A stretch of 64,000 bases of DNA, from NCBI GenBank assembly GCA_020725625.1, contig DYET01000034.1, positions 1 to 64,000 of the forward strand, in the 5' to 3' direction. The notes beneath the pieces are model-generated. The model worked only from the letters and a program-made list of their open reading frames with translations. It was not told where the DNA came from and made no database searches. Below, piece after piece: positions 1 through 9,211 of the stretch. Position 1 is the stretch's first letter. Each line of letters begins with the position of its first letter. The stretch comes from Desulfovirgula sp. (GTDB lineage Bacteria > Bacillota > Desulfotomaculia > Desulfotomaculales > Desulfocucumaceae). Position numbers and translations under genes: made by a program.

Positions 1-190
1 TTCAAGCAGCTTAAAAGAGAACTGGTTCCACAGATAGTCCGGACCCCGGGCTTAAACTGTCCCCAAACGCCCCTGCAGCTGGATATTTCTGGTAAACAAT
101 CTTGTTAAATTAAGAAAACGATTCTTTTAGGCTGTTTTCCTTATGAATCTGTCCTGTTGTTTTGTCAACCAAAACTGTAAAGAAAGGGTG

Positions 191-382
191 ATGAATACAG
201 TGACTATTCCACTGAAACTCTACACTGCACTGAAAGTAGCGAAGATTCTGAAGGTAAAAAAGGCTTACGTTTACGAATTGGTTGCCAGTAAAAGACTGAA
301 AGCGGTGAAATTATCGGAAAGACGTTTGAGGATACCGGAAGCTGCGGTAGACGAGTATATTCAAAGTGCGATTAACCAGTAA
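191..382 (+). CDS. Excisionase-like helix-turn-helix DNA-binding protein
   Basis: A 63-residue protein with the layout of the MerR-like/excisionase HTH family: a first helix-turn-helix around residues 15-35 (KVAKILKVKKAYVYELV), then a short wing and the motif RRLRIPEAAVDEYI near the C-terminus, typical of excisionase-family proteins that bind attachment or promoter DNA. The ATG at 191 is preferred over the one at 143 because AGAAAGGGTG lies directly upstream. It sits 65 bp before the integrase, the usual place for a recombination directionality factor, so it probably steers excision or regulates the element. A role as a plain transcriptional regulator cannot be excluded. Confidence 0.75.
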   Translation: MNTVTIPLKLYTALKVAKILKVKKAYVYELVASKRLKAVKLSERRLRIPEAAVDEYIQSAINQ

Positions 383-388
383 GCAGGA

Positions 389-430
389 AAAGGGCCGGAC
401 AGGTGCGAATAATCACCTATCCGGCCCTTT
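389..430 (+). terminator. Long hairpin between excisionase and integrase genes
   Basis: Two 17-nt arms (389-405 and 414-430) pair with a single mismatch around an 8-nt loop and are followed by CTTTCTTC. The hairpin ends just before the integrase ribosome binding site GGAGGT at 436-441. It can end transcripts from the excisionase gene or attenuate integrase expression. The upstream in-frame GTG at 403 lies inside the stem, which supports the integrase start at 448. Confidence 0.6.
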
Positions 431-447
431 CTTCGGAGGTATCTGAA

Positions 448-1530
448 ATGGCGCAAATTCAAAGAAGGGGTCCAAACCGCTATTTGATAACAATATATCT
501 CGGGAGGGATGCTCAGGGCAAGAGAATTCTGGAAAACGAGACTTTTTACGGGTCATTGTCCGAGGCCAGGCTGAGGGCCGCAGAGCTGGAAGTCGTAAAG
601 CGAAAGCGGGGGCCGAGGAAACTCGCCAGGACCGTCGGGGAATACCTGGAGACCTGGTTGGAAAGGATTAAGGGAACGGTGTCCCGGCGCACTCACGTTA
701 CATATTCCTGGCACGTAAGAAAGATTCTGCCCGCTATAGGGAACCTCCAGCTGTACGGCCTCACGGCCTTCGAACTCCAAGAAAAACTGGCCGGCTTGTC
801 CGGGAAGCCGAAGACATTGAAAGGGATGTACGGCACACTCAAAACCGCTTTCAAGCAGGCAGTGGCGTGGGGGTTGCTGAGTACCGACCCCAAGGCGGGA
901 ATCAAGGCCCCGCGCGTGCCCCGGCGGGAAATTACCGTGCTGACCAGGGAGGAACTGGTAAGTCTTCTGGAAGCGGCGAAAGGCTATAAGCACCACATGA
1001 TTATCCGGCTCCTGGCCGTCACCGGCGCGAGGCTGGGTGAAATCCTGGGCCTGACCTGGCTGGATATTGACCTTGAAAAAGGTACGGTCACTATCAGGCG
1101 GGCTGCCGATACCAAGTTCAGGGAACTGAAAGAGACCAAGACGGCAAGCAGCCAGCGAATTCTGTCCCTGGACCCGGAGACGGTGGCGTTGCTCAGGGAT
1201 TTCCAGAAAGCCCAGGGGAGGGGAAAAGTCGCTTCCCTGAAGCGCGGCAGCGCCCTGGTGTTCGCTTCTCCGGACGGCAGGCCGGTACGGGAAGACGCGG
1301 TGCGCCGCACAATGGCCCGCATACTGAAAAAAGCAGGGCTGGATCATTACCGCCTTCATGACCTGCGGCATACGGCAGGGTCGTTGCTGCTGGACGCCGG
1401 ACATTCTCTGGCGCTTGTGGCAGCCTTCCTCGGCCACTCCAGCACGGCCACGACGGCTTCAACCTACACCCACGCCGTCAGGAAAGGGGTGGGTATGGCC
1501 GGGGTTTTAAACCCGGTGTCAGACAGATAG
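448..1530 (+). CDS. int: Tyrosine recombinase / phage-type site-specific integrase
   Basis: A 360-residue integrase. The N-terminal part has an AP2-like arm-binding region (residues 1-55) and a SAM-like core-binding domain (about 60-150). The catalytic domain carries the full tyrosine-recombinase set: Arg195 (TGARLGE), HDLRHT with His304 and Arg307, His330 (LGHSS) and the nucleophile Tyr340 (TYTHA). The start at 448 is chosen because GGAGGT lies 7 bp upstream. With the preceding excisionase-like gene it marks the end of an integrated element of the Firmicutes ICE or phage type. No attachment site is visible in the window, so the insertion target is unknown. Confidence 0.95.
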   Translation: MAQIQRRGPNRYLITIYLGRDAQGKRILENETFYGSLSEARLRAAELEVVKRKRGPRKLARTVGEYLETWLERIKGTVSRRTHVTYSWHVRKILPAIGNLQLYGLTAFELQEKLAGLSGKPKTLKGMYGTLKTAFKQAVAWGLLSTDPKAGIKAPRVPRREITVLTREELVSLLEAAKGYKHHMIIRLLAVTGARLGEILGLTWLDIDLEKGTVTIRRAADTKFRELKETKTASSQRILSLDPETVALLRDFQKAQGRGKVASLKRGSALVFASPDGRPVREDAVRRTMARILKKAGLDHYRLHDLRHTAGSLLLDAGHSLALVAAFLGHSSTATTASTYTHAVRKGVGMAGVLNPVSDR

Positions 1531-1685
1531 TCAGACAGCTGACGGGAAACCTGGTAATATCAAGGGTTTTACCGGGGGTAGAATACTTCGATTCCTGCCG
1601 GGCGCATTTAATTTTAGACAAGCGAAAGGTCGGGTCTAGGGTTCCGCAAGGAATGGGGCGGGCCGAAGGGCCTGCCCCGCAATTC

Positions 1686-2195
1686 ATGGTGAAAACAGAA
1701 AGGACAAAAGAAGCGCTTGCCCGCCTTTTGAACATGTTCGAGAGCGACAACCTGCCAACCGCCGTCGCCAGGACGGTAATCAAGGGTGATGCCAGACCCT
1801 TCGACAAGTGGAGCCTGGGCAACAGGTTGCTCATGCCGCGTTCAGGCGCGCGGGTTCAAGCAGTGGCAGGAAGTTGACGAGGCAGGCCCCGAAACCGGGA
1901 AAGAGCGGGAAGTGTAAGGACGTTTTTCCACGAGCTTGCCCACGCCGTGCACTACTAGGTCAAGCCCGGTAGCCAGCACGCCGACCAGGAAATCATCGCT
2001 GAAACCGTTGTCTGCGCCTTGTGCGAGCTGTATGGCTACATCGGCTACGTCTGGTATGGCTGGGAATATATCCGGCACTACATCGCCCTGGACGGCCAGC
2101 GGGCGCTGAAAAACGTCAACGATCTGGCGGAACTGGAGGAGATAAAGGTATATACGACGGCGGTTATGCTAAAAGAAATCGAATATGGTAGATAA
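1686..2195 (+). pseudogene. ArdC-like antirestriction protein, degenerate
   Basis: Reading across frames recovers both halves of an ArdC-type protein. From 1686 the N-terminal ssDNA-binding part is read (PFDKWSLGNRLLM). A +1 shift near 1845 moves to a frame giving ARGFKQWQEV and then TAA at 1915. From 1920 the first frame resumes with the zinc-metallopeptidase part, FFHELAHAVHY, followed by a TAG at 1956, then QEIIAETVVCALCELYGY and a stop at 2193. Intact ArdC proteins are about 300 residues; the middle is deleted here. ArdC proteins protect incoming mobile DNA from host restriction, which fits the adjacent integrase. The gene is clearly dead. Confidence 0.8.
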
Positions 2196-2205
2196 AGGAG
2201 ACAGG

Positions 2206-2234
2206 CCCCGCTGAATGGCGGGGTTTTTGTTTTT
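2206..2234 (+). terminator. Intrinsic terminator after the ArdC remnant
   Basis: Six-base GC arms CCCCGC (2206-2211) and GCGGGG (2218-2223) around a 6-nt loop, followed by TTTTTGTTTTT. It closes the mobile-element remnant. Confidence 0.8.
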
Positions 2235-2578
2235 AGTGATAGTCATTTGTTGACTAAAAAATCATCCATCTTTCATCCCCTCCCTCACAACCATTTTTTT
2301 ATTTGGCAAAGCAACGCCGGCTACTTTCACTGGGGCGAATAAAATTTTGGAAAAGGAATAATAATAAATCTGGGCATTACAAGTGAACACTGTCTTGGTA
2401 TTTAAAAACGGGAACCGTTTATTCTGTCAAAAACCCTACCGAGGCCCGGTAGGGATTTTTGTTCAGGGAATCCCGGGCATAAATTCCCCGCCCAGGAAGG
2501 ATAAGGCGAAGGGGGATAAAGCCGGCTGCGGACTCCTTGATTTTGCATATAGAAATATTAAAAGACTGGAGGATTGTT
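2235..2578. other. Intergenic region without a recognisable gene
   Basis: A+T-rich spacer between the element remnant and the sugar-nucleotidyltransferase gene. Apart from the hairpin at 2434-2454, no coding region, tRNA or recognisable riboswitch is visible. It probably holds the promoter of the next gene, whose ribosome binding site GGAGG is at 2569-2573. Confidence 0.5.
2434..2462 (+). terminator. Leader hairpin with U-tract upstream of the nucleotidyltransferase fusion
   Basis: Perfect 8-bp stem CCCTACCG (2434-2441) / CGGTAGGG (2447-2454) with a 5-nt loop, followed by ATTTTTGTT. It lies about 120 bp before the next start codon and no gene immediately precedes it, so it may be an attenuator in the leader rather than a gene-end terminator. 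Confidence 0.6.
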
Positions 2579-5062
2579 ATGAAGGCAGTGATTATGGCGG
2601 GAGGTGAGGGCTCACGCCTCAGGCCCCTCACCTGCAACCGCCCCAAGCCGATGGTGCCGGTTCTGAACAGGCCGATGATGGCCTACATAGTCGAACTGCT
2701 CAAAAAGCACGGCATAACCGAAGTGGCTGTGACCCTGCAGTACCTGCCCGGAACCATCCGGGACTATTTCGGGAACGGGTCGGAATACGGCGTGAACATG
2801 AGGTATTTCGTCGAGGAGGTTCCCCTGGGGACCGCCGGCAGCGTCAAAAACGCTTCGGCCTTCCTGGACGACACCTTTTTGGTAATCAGCGGCGATGCCC
2901 TGACGGACTTCGACCTGGGCCGGGCCATCGGCTTTCACCGGGAGAAGGGAGCCCTGGCCACCCTGGTTCTGACCAGGGTGGAAACTCCCCTGGAATACGG
3001 AGTGGTGATCACCGGCCCGGACGGAGACATCGCGCAATTCCTGGAAAAGCCGTCCTGGGGGGAGGTTTTCAGCGATACAGTGAACACCGGGATTTACGTG
3101 CTGGAACCCGAAGTGCTGGAATACGTTAAAGAGGGCCGAATGTTCGACTTCAGCAAGGATCTTTTTCCCCTCCTGCTCAGGGAGGGAAGGCCCCTGTTCG
3201 GCATGGTGGCCGAGGGCTACTGGTGCGACATCGGCAACCTGCAGCAGTACCTGCAGGCCCACATCGACGTCCTCTCCGGGCGGGTCCACCTGCCGTTCCC
3301 GGGGAGAGAAATAGCGGACGGTGTTTACGCCGGCGAGGGGGTGGAAATCGACCCTTCCTCGGTGATCAGGGGGCCGGTTTTCATCGGCGACAACTGCAAG
3401 ATAGGCGGACAGGCCAGAATTGACTCCTTCAGCGTGCTGGGAAACAACTGCCTCATTGGCGGCAGGGCCACCATTAAGAGGAGTGTCCTCTGGAACGGCG
3501 TATACGTGGGACCGAACGCGGCCCTGCGGGGGGCCGTCCTGGGATCCCGGGTGCAAATCCAGTCGGGGGCGGGGGTTTACGAGGGGGCGGTAATCGGCAG
3601 CGATTCGGTAATCAAGGAAAACGGGGTGGTCAAGCCCGACGTTAAAATCTGGCCGCACAAAATGGTCGAGGCAGGGACCACAGTGAAGACCAGCATCGTC
3701 TGGGGAACCCGCTGCCCAAAGAAAATATTCGGCCTGGACGGCGTTACCGGCCTGGCCAACGTCGAAATGACACCCGAATTTGCCGCCCGGGTGGCCGCCT
3801 CCTTTGCCAGCGTGGCGGGGGGAAGCGGCCATCTGGCGGTGAGTTCGGACAGCTACCCGGCCTCCCAGATGATCAGGGGGGCCGTATCCAGCGGCATGCA
3901 GTCGGTGGGCGCGGCGGTTTACGACTTGGGGGACGGCATCACCCCTATGCACCGCTTTGCCGTCAGGACCATGGATCTGGACGGCGGGATTCACGTCAAG
4001 GTTAGCTCCAGGAATATAGACCTGGTGACCATGGTATTCACAGGCCGGAGCGGGGGTAACATCACCCGCAGCGCCGAGCGCAAGGTGGAGAACGCGCTGA
4101 TGAGGGAAGATTTCAAACGGGCCGACTCGTCCCGGGTGGTCCCGGTGGAAAAGGTCCGGGGTATGGCGGAACGGTATGTCGCCCACCTTTCCCTGGCCGT
4201 CGACGGCCTTGCCTTACGGGGAGGCGGCGTAAGCCTGGTCATGGCGTACGACCGGACCAACCTGGAGAGGTTTGTGGTTCCGGTCTGCGCGGATCTGGGC
4301 ATAAGGACGGCCAATATAGACTGCCGGGAGTACGGCTGCGGGGCCGGGAACTGGGAGGCGTACAGGGAAATGCTGCCCCGGCTTTCCGAGGCTGTGGTCA
4401 AGAGCGGCGCCACCGCCGGCGCCCTGCTGGATCCCAATGGCGACTGCCTGGTCCTGGTGGATGAAAGGGGCAGGATAATCGGCGACGATATGCTTACCGC
4501 CCTTTCGGCCCTGATATTGCTCAAGGTCCGGGGAGGGCCGGTAGTGGTGCCGGTGACCGCCCCGGAGGCGATCGAAAAAATGGCTGAACGGTACAGCGGC
4601 AAGGTAATCCGCACCAAAACAGCCGTCCAGGACTTTGTGGAGAGGGTGCTGGCGGTGGAGGGGCGGGAGGCGGAAGGGGAAGGAATTTCCCAGTTCCTGA
4701 TGCACTTCGACGCCTTGGGAGCCCTTCTTAGTATAATCGGCTTCGCCCGCCGGCGGGGCCTGACCCTGGGGCAGCTGGCGGACGAAGTACCGGTCTTTTA
4801 CATGGACAAGAAAACAGTGCCGGTTCCCTGGGAGGCCAAGGGAACGGTTATCAGGAGGATTATCGAGGATCACGGGGGGCCGGAAATGGAATTGCTGGAC
4901 GGTGTCAAGGTCTTTCACCAAAACGGCTGGGCACTGGTCCTGCCAGACCCGGAGGAGCCGGTCTGCAGGATTTTCAGCGAGGGCGCGTCGATGGAAATTG
5001 CCGAATCCTTGGCGGATTTTTACATCGAGAGGATAAACAGGATCGTGGGAGGCCAAGGGTAA
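2579..5062 (+). CDS. Sugar-1-phosphate nucleotidyltransferase fused to a phosphomannomutase-like domain
   Basis: An 827-residue fusion. Residues 1-235 are a nucleotidyltransferase of the mannose-1-phosphate guanylyltransferase/glucose-1-phosphate thymidylyltransferase type, with the signature [13 protein letters not shown] at the start. About 245-375 is a left-handed beta-helix of hexapeptide repeats, and about 385-820 is a phosphoglucomutase/phosphomannomutase-like region. The mutase part is degenerate: the TASHNP phosphoserine loop is replaced by KVSSRN around residue 470, and the metal-binding DGDxDR loop reads [11 protein letters not shown]. The nucleotidyltransferase is therefore probably active and the mutase half probably structural or regulatory. 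The start at 2579 has GGAGG 5 bp upstream. It likely supplies activated sugar for surface polysaccharide. Confidence 0.88.
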   Translation: MKAVIMAGGEGSRLRPLTCNRPKPMVPVLNRPMMAYIVELLKKHGITEVAVTLQYLPGTIRDYFGNGSEYGVNMRYFVEEVPLGTAGSVKNASAFLDDTFLVISGDALTDFDLGRAIGFHREKGALATLVLTRVETPLEYGVVITGPDGDIAQFLEKPSWGEVFSDTVNTGIYVLEPEVLEYVKEGRMFDFSKDLFPLLLREGRPLFGMVAEGYWCDIGNLQQYLQAHIDVLSGRVHLPFPGREIADGVYAGEGVEIDPSSVIRGPVFIGDNCKIGGQARIDSFSVLGNNCLIGGRATIKRSVLWNGVYVGPNAALRGAVLGSRVQIQSGAGVYEGAVIGSDSVIKENGVVKPDVKIWPHKMVEAGTTVKTSIVWGTRCPKKIFGLDGVTGLANVEMTPEFAARVAASFASVAGGSGHLAVSSDSYPASQMIRGAVSSGMQSVGAAVYDLGDGITPMHRFAVRTMDLDGGIHVKVSSRNIDLVTMVFTGRSGGNITRSAERKVENALMREDFKRADSSRVVPVEKVRGMAERYVAHLSLAVDGLALRGGGVSLVMAYDRTNLERFVVPVCADLGIRTANIDCREYGCGAGNWEAYREMLPRLSEAVVKSGATAGALLDPNGDCLVLVDERGRIIGDDMLTALSALILLKVRGGPVVVPVTAPEAIEKMAERYSGKVIRTKTAVQDFVERVLAVEGREAEGEGISQFLMHFDALGALLSIIGFARRRGLTLGQLADEVPVFYMDKKTVPVPWEAKGTVIRRIIEDHGGPEMELLDGVKVFHQNGWALVLPDPEEPVCRIFSEGASMEIAESLADFYIERINRIVGGQG

Positions 5063-5080
5063 AAGACAGATTAATGACGA

Positions 5081-5113
5081 CCCCTGGATTTTCAAAACCA
5101 TCCAGGGGTGATC
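5081..5113 (+). terminator. Hairpin after the nucleotidyltransferase fusion
   Basis: Nine-base arms CCCCTGGAT (5081-5089) and ATCCAGGGG (5100-5108) around a 10-nt loop, followed by TGATCTTTT. The stem is strong and the U-tract weak. It separates this gene from the convergent gene ending at 5187. Confidence 0.55.
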
Positions 5114-5186
5114 TTTTAAATAAGAAGATTTAGCCAGTATCAATAGCTATCTTTTTCATATTCTCTACCGCCCGCCTTTTTCCCGG

Positions 5187-6800
5187 TTACTGCCCGCTGG
5201 CCAGCTGCTGCTTTTCCCCGGCCCGGTCGGCGTAGTGCCTGAAGTCGATGTCCGGGAAAATGTTGTTCCTGGCCTCCAGGTGGCTGAGCCATTCCCCGTC
5301 AATCCTGTTTTCACAGATTTCACGGTACAGCCTGATGAAATTGTCCAGGTGGGTTTTTGTCCGCCTTACGGCGTAACCGGTCATGGTGCCGGTGCTCATG
5401 ATGAAGGCCCAGTCGCTGCTCTGCGCCAGCATCAGCTCCCTTGCCGCCTGCTTCAGCGCCCTGGCCTGAAGGCCTGAAGCATGGTAAAATCTTTCGGCCA
5501 GCCAGACCATCCTGTCCGCAGCCGTGTGCAGGTGCCTGTAGATCCAGTCGTTATTTTTGCTCAGCCACATTTCGTTGTAGCCCTTGTGTCCCCAGCTGGA
5601 CGCGCAGGGTGTGGCCACCTGGTTGCAGCCGTGAAGCCTCAGGTAGTCGGAGGGGCTGATCAGGCACAGGGTTTTCTGGTCAAAATTGATTTTCCTGATC
5701 AGGAACTCCAGCCAGATGGGGCCCTCAAACCACCAGTGCCCGAAAAGTTCGGCGTCGTACGGGGCCACGATAACGGGCGGCCTGTCCATGAGGGTGTTCA
5801 GGTGCCTGACCTGCAATTCCCTGTTGAACATAAAGTTGCCTGCGTGAACGGCAGCCTTTTCCACCGCGTTTGAGGGGACGTAGGGTTCTTTGTGGTTGGT
5901 GCGCCCGGTGATGCGGTAGTATTTGATGCCGGTGTGGATCCTGATCCCGTCGGGGTGGATGTAGGGCCTCACATATTCAAAATCCAGGTCAAAGCCGATA
6001 TCCCTGTAGAATTCCCGGTAATCGAAATCGCCCGGGTAGCCCTCGTTCGAACTCCATACCTGTTTTGAGGACTCCACGTCCCTCCCGAAGGCGGCCACTC
6101 CGGAAGGGCAGAAGATGGGAGCGAACACCCCGTACCTGGGCCGGTGGGAGGCAAACAGCACCCCGTGGGTGTCCAGGATGAAATATTTTATCCCGTACTC
6201 CTTGAGGATCAGGTCGATGCCCGCGGTGTAAGCGCACTCCGGAAGCCACATGCCTTGGGGAAAGTGGCCGAAGTGAGAGGCGTAAAGGTCGATGGCGGTC
6301 CTGATCTGGGCACGGGCGGCGTTTTTGTTGATGAACATAAGGGGCAGGAAGCCGTGGGTGGCGGCACAGGTGATTACCTCCAGCCTGCCGAGATGCTGGA
6401 ACCTTTTGAAGGCCTCCACCAGGTTCCGGCCGTACCTGTGGTAGGTTTCCCGGGCCTGGCGGAATTGCTCCTGGTACAACAGGGCGGTAGCGTGAAAGGG
6501 GCTGTTGTACGTCCGCCCGGCCTCCTTGTCGGCCAGCTCAATAAGCTTGTTCAGGTGCCTCTCGTAACGGTCCTGGAGAAGGCCGTCCGTAAGCGTTGAG
6601 ATGAGGGTCGGGGAGAGGCTTACGGTCAGCCGGAAGGGTATGTTCTCGCCCACAAGACGGTCGAATACGTTTATCAACGGGATGTAAGTCTCGGTTATGG
6701 CCTCGTAAAGCCATCTTTCCTCCAGAAAATGATCGTGTTCAGGGTGCCTCACGAACGGCAGGTGGGCGTGGAGCACCATGCAAAGATAACCCTTGGTCAT
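5187..6800 (-). CDS. GH57 family 1,4-alpha-glucan branching enzyme
   Basis: A 537-residue glycoside hydrolase family 57 protein of the DUF1957 branching-enzyme type. The N-terminus has the GH57 motif HAHLPFVRHPEHD. The catalytic nucleophile is Glu188 in WLPECAY and the acid is Asp349 in YDAELFGHWWFEGP, positions close to those of the characterised Thermus branching enzyme. The C-terminal helical part carries the WGHKGYNEMW segment. The start at 6800 is chosen because GGAGG lies 5 bp upstream. It adds alpha-1,6 branches to alpha-glucan in the cytoplasm. It lies 20 bp after the DUF4912 gene on the same strand, so the two are probably co-transcribed for glycogen-like storage. Confidence 0.9.
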   Translation of the reverse strand: MTKGYLCMVLHAHLPFVRHPEHDHFLEERWLYEAITETYIPLINVFDRLVGENIPFRLTVSLSPTLISTLTDGLLQDRYERHLNKLIELADKEAGRTYNSPFHATALLYQEQFRQARETYHRYGRNLVEAFKRFQHLGRLEVITCAATHGFLPLMFINKNAARAQIRTAIDLYASHFGHFPQGMWLPECAYTAGIDLILKEYGIKYFILDTHGVLFASHRPRYGVFAPIFCPSGVAAFGRDVESSKQVWSSNEGYPGDFDYREFYRDIGFDLDFEYVRPYIHPDGIRIHTGIKYYRITGRTNHKEPYVPSNAVEKAAVHAGNFMFNRELQVRHLNTLMDRPPVIVAPYDAELFGHWWFEGPIWLEFLIRKINFDQKTLCLISPSDYLRLHGCNQVATPCASSWGHKGYNEMWLSKNNDWIYRHLHTAADRMVWLAERFYHASGLQARALKQAARELMLAQSSDWAFIMSTGTMTGYAVRRTKTHLDNFIRLYREICENRIDGEWLSHLEARNNIFPDIDFRHYADRAGEKQQLASGQ

Positions 6801-6820
6801 GATATCCTCCAAGTATTTTA

Positions 6821-7537
6821 TTATGTTTGGCCTGCGGGATCATAAAAGCCAGGTGAACCGACCCCCAGGGGAGCCCTTCCCATTCGCTCATGGATTTCTT
6901 CCACAATCATGGGTGAACTTACACCGGTCTGGTATCTTAAGGTGCGGTATATTCCCTCGATCCACATCCATTCCTCATCCAGGTTGTCTGACAGGGCATC
7001 CCTGGGTGTGGTCACAAAATTTGAGCGAAGTACGGTGATGAAGGTGCCGTCGGGGAAAATCCTCCCCATGTCCACGCAGTACGTCCGGTTTGCCTCGGGA
7101 ACGTTGATGTGCCAGCTGTCGGCCCGGTCGTTCAGGCTGCAGTCGAAGAAACTGTTGGCATTGCTGCCGTTGAAGTCTATTCCCGTGACATCGTAAACCC
7201 TCAGCACGGCCCTGGTGGCATCCCAGACGCTTGGCCCGTATTTGGTTGAGATTTCTTCCATCTTGGTGGCCGTTATTTCCCAGTACGCGTACAGCCAGTA
7301 TGGATCCCTGACCATTAGCACCAGGCGGTCGATGCCGTACGACCGGGGCAATTCAGGAACTGGATCGGGTTCTGCCTGTTTTGGCGGATCTCCCGGCAAC
7401 TGGGCGTACTCTTCCAAAAACTCCAGCGCTTCCCTCCTGCTCCGTGGCTTCCGGAGGGTGCGGCGCCTGAATGCCGGCCATAAAAAAACAGCCAGTAGCA
7501 GTAATACGGCAGCCCCGATTAACAGCAGCGCTGTCAT
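6821..7537 (-). CDS. DUF4912 protein with N-terminal membrane anchor
   Basis: A 238-residue protein. Residues 1-20 form one membrane helix (MTALLLIGAAVLLLLAVFLW), followed by a basic stretch, which suggests a cytoplasm-facing soluble part. Residues 65-215 match DUF4912, with the typical DRLVLMVRDPYWLYAYWEIT near 70-90 and a fold resembling a carbohydrate-binding beta-sandwich. The start at 7537 is preferred over 7591 because GAGGTGG lies 7 bp upstream. DUF4912 genes commonly sit beside GH57 enzymes, as here. A role in tethering or substrate binding for the branching enzyme is inference. Confidence 0.8.
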   Translation of the reverse strand: MTALLLIGAAVLLLLAVFLWPAFRRRTLRKPRSRREALEFLEEYAQLPGDPPKQAEPDPVPELPRSYGIDRLVLMVRDPYWLYAYWEITATKMEEISTKYGPSVWDATRAVLRVYDVTGIDFNGSNANSFFDCSLNDRADSWHINVPEANRTYCVDMGRIFPDGTFITVLRSNFVTTPRDALSDNLDEEWMWIEGIYRTLRYQTGVSSPMIVEEIHERMGRAPLGVGSPGFYDPAGQT

Positions 7538-7893
7538 GAGGTACCACCTCACTTGGTGATATAATGTTGCGGGTTGTTTTAAGGTCAGCAAAAATTAATC
7601 ATTTTTTAGTATTGCCAGGGTCCCGGGGGTTATAATCATATAAAAAACCGGTAATCCCTTCTAAAGCAGGTGGACGGCAATCAAAAAAGCCGCTGTGCTT
7701 GTAGTGGTTGTGCGACTATAACTCTTTTAAAAACAAAAATTATTATTCCTAAATATAAAAATAAAAATACGTCACCACCTTTTTAAATTTTAGCGGCGGT
7801 GATAATATTGTTAGAGGGTTTTTAAGGCCGTAGGAAGGCCATGTTAAAAAATCACGTCGATGGTGAAATCATGATCAGGAAAGTGAGCAGCCC
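7538..7893. other. Divergent intergenic region
   Basis: About 350 bp between the minus-strand DUF4912 gene and the plus-strand endonuclease III gene. The stretch 7720-7790 is strongly A+T-rich and the region must contain divergent promoters. No coding region, RNA gene or terminator is evident. Confidence 0.5.
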
Positions 7894-8568
7894 ATGAGAA
7901 AAGTTCCGGCAGGCGGGGGAAGGATCCGGGAGGTTCTGGACAGGCTGGCCGGGCTGTACCCGGATGCCGGGACGGCCCTGAAGTACGGAAGCACATTTCA
8001 GCTCCTGGTGGCCGTCATGCTGTCCGCCCAGTGCACCGACCGGCAGGTGAACAAGATTACCGCCGGCCTTTTTGAAAAATACCGCACGCCGGAGGACTTC
8101 GCCGCCCTGGGGTGGGAGGATCTGGCGCGGCTCATAAAGGGTTGCGGCCTGCACCGGAACAAAAGCCGGAATATTGTCGGCGTCAGCCGCATCCTGGTGG
8201 AGAAATACGGGTCCCGGGTGCCCGCCGACCGGGAAGCCCTGGAGGCGCTTCCGGGGGTGGGCAGAAAAACGGCCAACGTGGTTCTCAGTGTTGCCTTTAA
8301 CAAGCCCGTAATGCCGGTGGACACCCACGTTTTCAGGACATCCCGGAGGCTGGGGCTGTCTTCCGGCAAGACTCCGGGGGCGGTGGAGAAAGACCTGGTC
8401 GGGGTTGTTCCCCGGGATTTGCTGGGCAGGATACACCACTGCCTGATCCTGCACGGCCGGGAGGTGTGCCGGGCCAGGAACCCCCTCTGCAGCGGGTGCG
8501 CCCTGTCGGACCTTTGCCTCCATTGCCGTTCGTCAGTGGTCGGTCGTCAGGAGTCAGAAGACATTTGA
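7894..8568 (+). CDS. nth: Endonuclease III (DNA glycosylase / AP lyase)
   Basis: A 224-residue base-excision-repair enzyme that removes oxidised pyrimidines and cleaves the abasic strand. The helix-hairpin-helix LPGVGRKTANVVL contains the catalytic Lys125, and the catalytic Asp143 lies in PVDTHVFR. A [4Fe-4S] loop with spacing C-x6-C-x2-C-x5-C (CRARNPLC, GC, ALSDLC) lies near residues 193-209. The C-terminal tail (VVGRQESED) is encoded by a short repeat-like sequence also seen near 21523 and is probably not conserved. The start at 7894 has only a weak ribosome binding site. Confidence 0.95.
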   Translation: MRKVPAGGGRIREVLDRLAGLYPDAGTALKYGSTFQLLVAVMLSAQCTDRQVNKITAGLFEKYRTPEDFAALGWEDLARLIKGCGLHRNKSRNIVGVSRILVEKYGSRVPADREALEALPGVGRKTANVVLSVAFNKPVMPVDTHVFRTSRRLGLSSGKTPGAVEKDLVGVVPRDLLGRIHHCLILHGREVCRARNPLCSGCALSDLCLHCRSSVVGRQESEDI

Positions 8569-8624
8569 CCCGGGTCATGTGTCTTTATGTCAGTATGATA
8601 GTTATCAGTTGAGTGGTGGTAGTT

Positions 8625-9083
8625 TTGCGCGTTGTCCTGGTTGAACCCGAGATCCCCGCGAATACAGGCAATGTGGCCCGGACCTGCGCCGTTACCGGGG
8701 CGGAGCTGCACCTGGTCAAACCGCTTGGATTTTCTATCGACGACAGGCACCTGAAAAGGGCCGGGCTGGATTATTGGCACCAGGTAAAGGTATTCCTGCA
8801 CGAGAACTTCGGCAGCCTGCTGCAGGAATACCCGGAGGGCAGGTTTTTATACTTCTCCACCAGGGGCAGGAAGTTATACACGGAAATAAGGTACACGGAG
8901 GGCGATTTCCTGGTCTTCGGCAAGGAAACCGCCGGCCTGCCAGACCACATCCTCAAGGCCAACGAGAACCATACCCTGAGGTTGCCCATGCTGCCGGGGC
9001 GGCGTTCCTTGAACCTGTCCAACTCGGTGGCCGTGGTGGTCTTCGAGGCCCTGAGACAGCAGGGATTCCCCGGAATGGCCTAG
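8625..9083 (+). CDS. trmL: tRNA (cytidine/uridine-34 2'-O)-methyltransferase
   Basis: A 152-residue SPOUT methyltransferase of the TrmL/CspR family, which methylates the 2'-O of the wobble nucleotide of tRNA-Leu isoacceptors. The N-terminus RVVLVEPEIPANTGNVARTC is diagnostic, and the C-terminal trefoil-knot motifs VFGKETAGLP and LPMLPGRRSLNLSNSVAVV are present. The TTG at 8625 is taken as start because it places the conserved VVLVEPE at residues 3-9 and has GGTGG upstream; GTG at 8613 is the alternative. Confidence 0.93.
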   Translation: MRVVLVEPEIPANTGNVARTCAVTGAELHLVKPLGFSIDDRHLKRAGLDYWHQVKVFLHENFGSLLQEYPEGRFLYFSTRGRKLYTEIRYTEGDFLVFGKETAGLPDHILKANENHTLRLPMLPGRRSLNLSNSVAVVVFEALRQQGFPGMA

Positions 9084-9211
9084 GGCCGGGGCGAGGTATT
9101 ACAGGCGATTTTGAAAAAGCAGGATTTATCCTTTTCCAAATAGAATATGTATATTATTATTAACATAATATGAACATGTTACGTGACGGTGGTTCCGGGG
9201 GAGGGGCGGTC

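Noticed and set aside
1-108. Open frame of 35 codons from the window edge to TAA at 106
   Set aside because: No recognisable family, no start inside the window, and too short to judge; it could be the tail of a gene to the left or chance.
553-1437. Long minus-strand open frame overlapping the integrase
   Set aside because: It is a high-GC shadow of the integrase reading frame with no recognisable domain.
2612-4186. Long minus-strand open frame of over 500 codons inside the nucleotidyltransferase fusion
   Set aside because: Rich in His, Pro and Gly with no motif; a typical antisense shadow of a G+C-rich gene.
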